Origin: JAURVT01 sp049059935
GTDB lineage: Bacteria; Actinomycetota; Actinomycetes; Propionibacteriales; Nocardioidaceae
Length of the DNA stretch: 60,866 bases
Direction of reading: 5' to 3'
NCBI RefSeq assembly: GCF_049059935.1
Contig: NZ_JBMGQR010000021.1
Span: 1 to 60,866, forward strand
Shown here one piece after another: positions 58,030 through 60,866 of this stretch (positions within the stretch are counted from its first letter, which is position 1; every line of letters starts with the position of its first letter). The position numbers and the translations under genes were made by a program. A model generated the notes under the pieces. The model saw only the letters and a program-made list of their open reading frames with translations, was not told where the DNA came from and did not search any database.

Positions 58030-59067
58030 GTGGCCGACGCCCCGCGCCGCAAGGCGTTCGTCACCGGTGTGTCCGGCCAGGACGGCTCGTACCTGGCCGA
58101 GCTGCTGCTCGGCAAGGGCTACGAGGTGCACGGCCTGGTGCGCGGGTCGTCGGGCTTCAACGCGGCCCGCATCGACCACCTGCTGCAGGACCCGCACGAC
58201 CCCGACGCGCGGATGTTCCTGCACTACGGCGACCTGACCGACGGGGCGCGACTGCTGACGCTGCTCGGCCGCGTCCGTCCCGACGAGGTCTACAACCTGG
58301 GCGCGCAGTCCAACGTCCGCACGTCGTTCGACGAGCCCGAGCTGACGGCCGACGTCGCCGCGCTCGGCACCCTGCGGCTGCTCGAGGCGATCCGGATGGG
58401 CGGCTTCGAGTGCCGCTTCCTGCAGGCCTCCAGCGCGGAGATGTTCGGCGACACCGCGCCGCCGCAGCACGAGGGCTCGACCATCGCGCCGCGCTCGCCC
58501 CACGCGATCGCCAAGGCGTACGCGTACTGGACCACGCGCAGCTACCGCGAGACGTACGGCCTGCACTGCTCCAACGCGATCATGTTCAACCACGAGTCAC
58601 CCCGTCGCGGCGAGTCGTTCCTGACCCGCAAGATCAGCCGCGCCGTCGCGCGCATCGCCGCCGGCGTCGACGACTACGTCTACCTCGGCGCGCTCGACCC
58701 CGTCCGCGACTGGGGCTACGCGCCCGAGTACGTCGAGGCGATGTGGGCGATCCAGCAGCACCGCGCCGCCGACGACTTCGTGCTCGCCACCGGCCAGCAG
58801 TTCAGCGTCCGCGACTTCGCCGCCGCCGCGTTCGACCACGCCGGCCTGGACTGGGAGAAGCACGTCCGCTTCGACGAGCGCTACCTGCGCCCGTCCGACC
58901 CCCAGGCCCTGATCGGCGACGCGTCCAAGGCCGCGCGCGAGCTGGGCTGGGAGGCCCGCGTCCAGGCCACCGCGCTCGCCGCGATCATGGTCGACGCCGA
59001 TGCCGACGCCCTGCAGCACGAGGGCAAGCCCTGGATCGACCGCCCGGTCGGCTGGGGACCGTTGTGA
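58030..59067 (+). CDS. gmd: GDP-mannose 4,6-dehydratase-like SDR enzyme, catalytic Tyr replaced
   Basis: 345 residues. NADP site VTGVSGQDGSYLAELLLGKG; GMD features DHLLQDPHD, YNLGAQSNVRTSF, QASSAEMFG (Glu137) and FNHESPRRGESF. In nearly all family members the active-site segment reads SPYxxAK, with the Tyr acting as base. Here it is SPHAIAK: His158 with Lys162 kept. Either this is a variant enzyme or a member with altered chemistry. It follows ugd by 1 nt and precedes the HAD gene by 17 nt. Confidence 0.88.
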   Translation: MADAPRRKAFVTGVSGQDGSYLAELLLGKGYEVHGLVRGSSGFNAARIDHLLQDPHDPDARMFLHYGDLTDGARLLTLLGRVRPDEVYNLGAQSNVRTSFDEPELTADVAALGTLRLLEAIRMGGFECRFLQASSAEMFGDTAPPQHEGSTIAPRSPHAIAKAYAYWTTRSYRETYGLHCSNAIMFNHESPRRGESFLTRKISRAVARIAAGVDDYVYLGALDPVRDWGYAPEYVEAMWAIQQHRAADDFVLATGQQFSVRDFAAAAFDHAGLDWEKHVRFDERYLRPSDPQALIGDASKAARELGWEARVQATALAAIMVDADADALQHEGKPWIDRPVGWGPL

Positions 59068-59084
59068 GCACCGATGGAGGACCG

Positions 59085-59870
59085 ATGAGCCCCGCCGACC
59101 AGCCCGACGTCGCGACCACCCGCGTGGTGGCGTTCGACCTCGACGACACCCTGGCCGAGTCCAAGGCGACGATGGCGCCCGAGATGGTGCAGGCCCTGCA
59201 GGACCTGCTCGCCGTGGTGCCGGTGTGCATCATCTCCGGCGGACGGATGGAGCAGTTCGAGGGCCAGGTGCTCGCCCACCTCGACCGCCCCGAGCTGTTC
59301 GACCGTCTTCACCTGATGCCCACCTGTGGCACCCGCTACTACCGCTGGCAGGACGACGCGTGGACCCAGGTCTACGCCCACGACCTCACCGCCGAGGAGA
59401 AGGCCGACGCCGTCGCCGCCCTCGAGGACGGCGCCGCCACACTCGGGCTGTGGTCCGACGCCGACGAGGTGTGGGGCGACCGGATCGAGGACCGCGGCTC
59501 GCAGATCACCCTCTCGGCCCTCGGCCAGGAGGCCCCCGTCGCGGCCAAGAAGGCCTGGGACCCGTCGGGCGAGAAGCGCGAGAAGCTGCGGGCGTTCGTC
59601 TCCGAGCGCCTCCCGTCCCTCGAGGTGCGCAGCGGCGGCTCGACGTCGATCGACATCACCGCTCGCGGCATCGACAAGGCCTTCGGCATCGACAAGCTGT
59701 GCGGCATCCTGTCGATCACCCCCGACCAGGTGCACTTCGTCGGCGACCGTCTCGAGCCCGGCGGCAACGACTACCCCGTCCTGTCCCTCGGCGTCTCGGC
59801 CTTCGCCGTCGAGGGCCCCGAGGAGACGCTCGCCCACGTGCGGGCCTTCGTGGCGGCCGCACAGGCCTGA
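59085..59870 (+). CDS. HAD-IIB hydrolase / phosphomannomutase-like protein
   Basis: 261 residues from ATG 59085 with GGAGG upstream. HAD motif I is FDLDDT (Asp18, Asp20), motif II ISGGR, motif IV VGDRLEPGGNDYP. A cap of type IIB lies between. The fold is shared by eukaryotic-type phosphomannomutases and sugar-phosphate phosphatases. Because manA and manC are present without a mutase, it could supply mannose-1-phosphate; a phosphatase role is equally possible. Last gene of ugd-gmd-HAD. Confidence 0.82.
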   Translation: MSPADQPDVATTRVVAFDLDDTLAESKATMAPEMVQALQDLLAVVPVCIISGGRMEQFEGQVLAHLDRPELFDRLHLMPTCGTRYYRWQDDAWTQVYAHDLTAEEKADAVAALEDGAATLGLWSDADEVWGDRIEDRGSQITLSALGQEAPVAAKKAWDPSGEKREKLRAFVSERLPSLEVRSGGSTSIDITARGIDKAFGIDKLCGILSITPDQVHFVGDRLEPGGNDYPVLSLGVSAFAVEGPEETLAHVRAFVAAAQA

Positions 59871-59908
59871 CCGTCGTCGGGGTCGTCACCGGGGAGCTGA
59901 TCCGGTTC

Positions 59909-59980
59909 TTCGGCGGTCCCCATCCGCCCGACGCACCTGCCTGAGATTCTCTCGCCTCCGAGCGGATGGGGGCTGCCGAA
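59909..59980 (+). terminator. 19-nt inverted repeat after the ugd-gmd-HAD operon
   Basis: The arms are 59909-59927 and 59962-59980, with a 34-nt loop. Two of the 19 pairs are G-U in RNA read from the + strand but would be A-C mismatches from the - strand. This favours a + strand RNA structure, fitting the HAD gene that ends at 59870. Confidence 0.65.
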
Positions 59981-60122
59981 GTGACGGATCGGCGCCGTCG
60001 CGGCGAGCACCCCGGCCGGCCGTCCGCTGGTCGTGGCCGAGGAGATCGCGGCGAGGACGCGGGGCACGGCTCGCTCGTCAGGTGCGGGCGCCCGGTGGCC
60101 CACCGGCGACCAGCGGTGTCCC

Positions 60123-60195
60123 AGCCACCACTTCGGGGCGAGAAGTGGTGGCTCAGGCACCGCCAGGCCGTCGCGGTGGTGGCTGAGCCACCGCC
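60123..60195. terminator. tandem hairpins at the end of the - strand membrane gene
   Basis: AGCCACCACTTC (60123-60134) pairs with GAAGTGGTGGCT (60142-60153). A second hairpin surrounds TGGCT-G-AGCCA (60180-60190), extended by GC and one GT pair on each side. The first overlaps the stop of the - gene, the second its last codons. Centres are 47 nt apart. The rest of 59981-60122 shows no gene. Confidence 0.6.
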
Positions 60196-60674
60196 AGGTG
60201 CCGCGGCGAGTGCAGGGGCAGTCGCTTGACCGTCAGCCCCGCTGCCAGGGCGACCAGCAGGATGATCCCGGCGGTCACGCCCCACTCAGTCCAGAACATC
60301 CACGCCGGTCGCGCGGCCCAGGCGATCTCGGCGTCGCTCGTCGGGTCTCCCGGCCCGTGCCGAACGAACAGCACGAAGGCCGAGGACAGGAGGACCGCCC
60401 AGGCGCGCGCCGCGACCACGACCACCCATCGCCACGGGTCCCGGTGCGGGTCGGCCGCCAGCGCGAACAGGCTGACGAAGCCCGACAGCGGCAGCAGCCC
60501 TGCCCACAGGGCCACCACCGCGACATCGGGCAGGACGGCGAGCCCCGCTCCGACGGGCCACAGCGAGAACCACAGGGCACCCATCGCCAGTGCCGCGACC
60601 GCGGCCCCGCTCCCGGGGTGTCGTCGCCTCGCGAACCAGTCGTCCTGCAAGACGGGCTCGGCCTGCGCGGTCAC
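60153..60674 (-). CDS. four-TM membrane protein of unknown function
   Basis: 173 residues from GTG 60674. After a 30-residue hydrophilic head (EPVLQDDWFARRRHPGS), hydrophobic segments lie at about 20-40, 44-66, 78-97 and 121-146. The C-terminus is Pro/Arg-rich (VAQPPPRRPGGA) and is encoded inside the tandem hairpins, so part of the protein end may be shaped by the terminator. No family is recognised. Confidence 0.55.
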   Translation of the reverse strand: MTAQAEPVLQDDWFARRRHPGSGAAVAALAMGALWFSLWPVGAGLAVLPDVAVVALWAGLLPLSGFVSLFALAADPHRDPWRWVVVVAARAWAVLLSSAFVLFVRHGPGDPTSDAEIAWAARPAWMFWTEWGVTAGIILLVALAAGLTVKRLPLHSPRHLAVAQPPPRRPGGA

Positions 60675-60759
60675 CGCACCAGTGTGGCGAAGCGGCCCCG
60701 CTCGCGGGCCGGATCGCCAGGACCTGCGTCCTGACGGGCCCGGGCATACCGTCGCAAGC

Positions 60760-60866
60760 GTGTCGTTCTTCATCCTCGCCGCGCTGGTCGTCGTCGGCGC
60801 GCTCGTGCTCCTCGCGGCGGCCATCGGGTCGTCGATCGCGTGGTGGGTCCTGCTCGCCCTGGTGGT
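60760..60866 (+). CDS. start of a membrane protein gene, cut by the window
   Basis: GTG 60760 has TACCGT (60747-60752) 7 nt upstream, the leaderless pattern. The 35 residues seen begin MSFFILAALVVVGALVLLAA and are almost all hydrophobic (two helices). No identity can be given. Confidence 0.5.
   Translation, partial: MSFFILAALVVVGALVLLAAAIGSSIAWWVLLALV

Noticed and set aside
1..60866. CRISPR arrays, tRNA/rRNA genes, insertion sequences, riboswitches
   Set aside because: No spaced direct repeats, tRNA-like T-loop sequences, transposase genes or known riboswitch cores were seen on either strand.

Overview
The window is a 60.9 kb piece of a high-GC actinobacterial chromosome. Mycothiol synthase (mshD), GlnR, the ppk-mutT1 pair, a GNAT/LCP/DUF4395-SseA-DUF1416 gene repertoire and a Gram-positive SOS box all point to Actinomycetota. 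My best guess is Nocardioidaceae (Aeromicrobium- or Nocardioides-like); this is inference from gene content, not a search. I saw no rRNA, tRNA, CRISPR array, insertion sequence or replication origin. Many genes start with no leader: a hexamer of the form nAnnnT (often TAnnnT) sits 6-7 nt before the start codon. That pattern was used to choose several starts.

1-10.0 kb is housekeeping and mixed genes: an AlkA-type glycosylase end, a dienelactone hydrolase, a secreted LVIVD-repeat protein, a DUF305 lipoprotein, an acyl-CoA dehydrogenase, a secreted carboxypeptidase-regulatory-like protein, a P-loop kinase, a TOBE protein and dinB. dinB carries a perfect LexA box lying over its own start. 10.0-19.4 kb is a phosphate island: DUF47-pit on the + strand and pstSCAB, mutT1 and ppk on the - strand. 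Both pstS and ppk have direct 11-nt repeats of the GTTCACC PHO box, placed the same distance from the -10 element.

19.4-31.1 kb holds an HSL-type esterase, mshD, a GntR regulator with a TauE/SafE exporter, glnR, a MoaD-like protein, a thioredoxin and a sulfur operon (DUF4395-sseA-DUF1416). The sulfur operon is preceded by a leaderless 26-residue Cys-containing leader peptide of the actinobacterial cysteine-attenuation type. Then follow an LCP protein, dtd, a nitrobindin-like protein without the heme histidine, ygfZ and an SGNH protein.

31.1-60.9 kb is dominated by sugar and cell-envelope genes. There is manA-manC-GT2, a DUF1800/DUF1501 pair, a GH26-like lipoprotein, and a flippase whose start overlaps a leaderless 20-codon upstream ORF. 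A DUF222-HNH gene of the 13E12 repeat type follows. Next is a 12-gene, almost fully stop/start-overlapping exopolysaccharide operon on the - strand (56379 down to 43701). It is divergent from ugd-gmd-HAD. Together these would make GDP-mannose, UDP-glucuronate and possibly GDP-6-deoxy-sugars, and assemble, acylate and export a polymer. The gmd product has His where the SDR catalytic Tyr should be.

Convergent gene ends are marked by strong, often paired hairpins. Two such pairs, 8.7 kb apart, have exactly 60 nt between hairpin centres.
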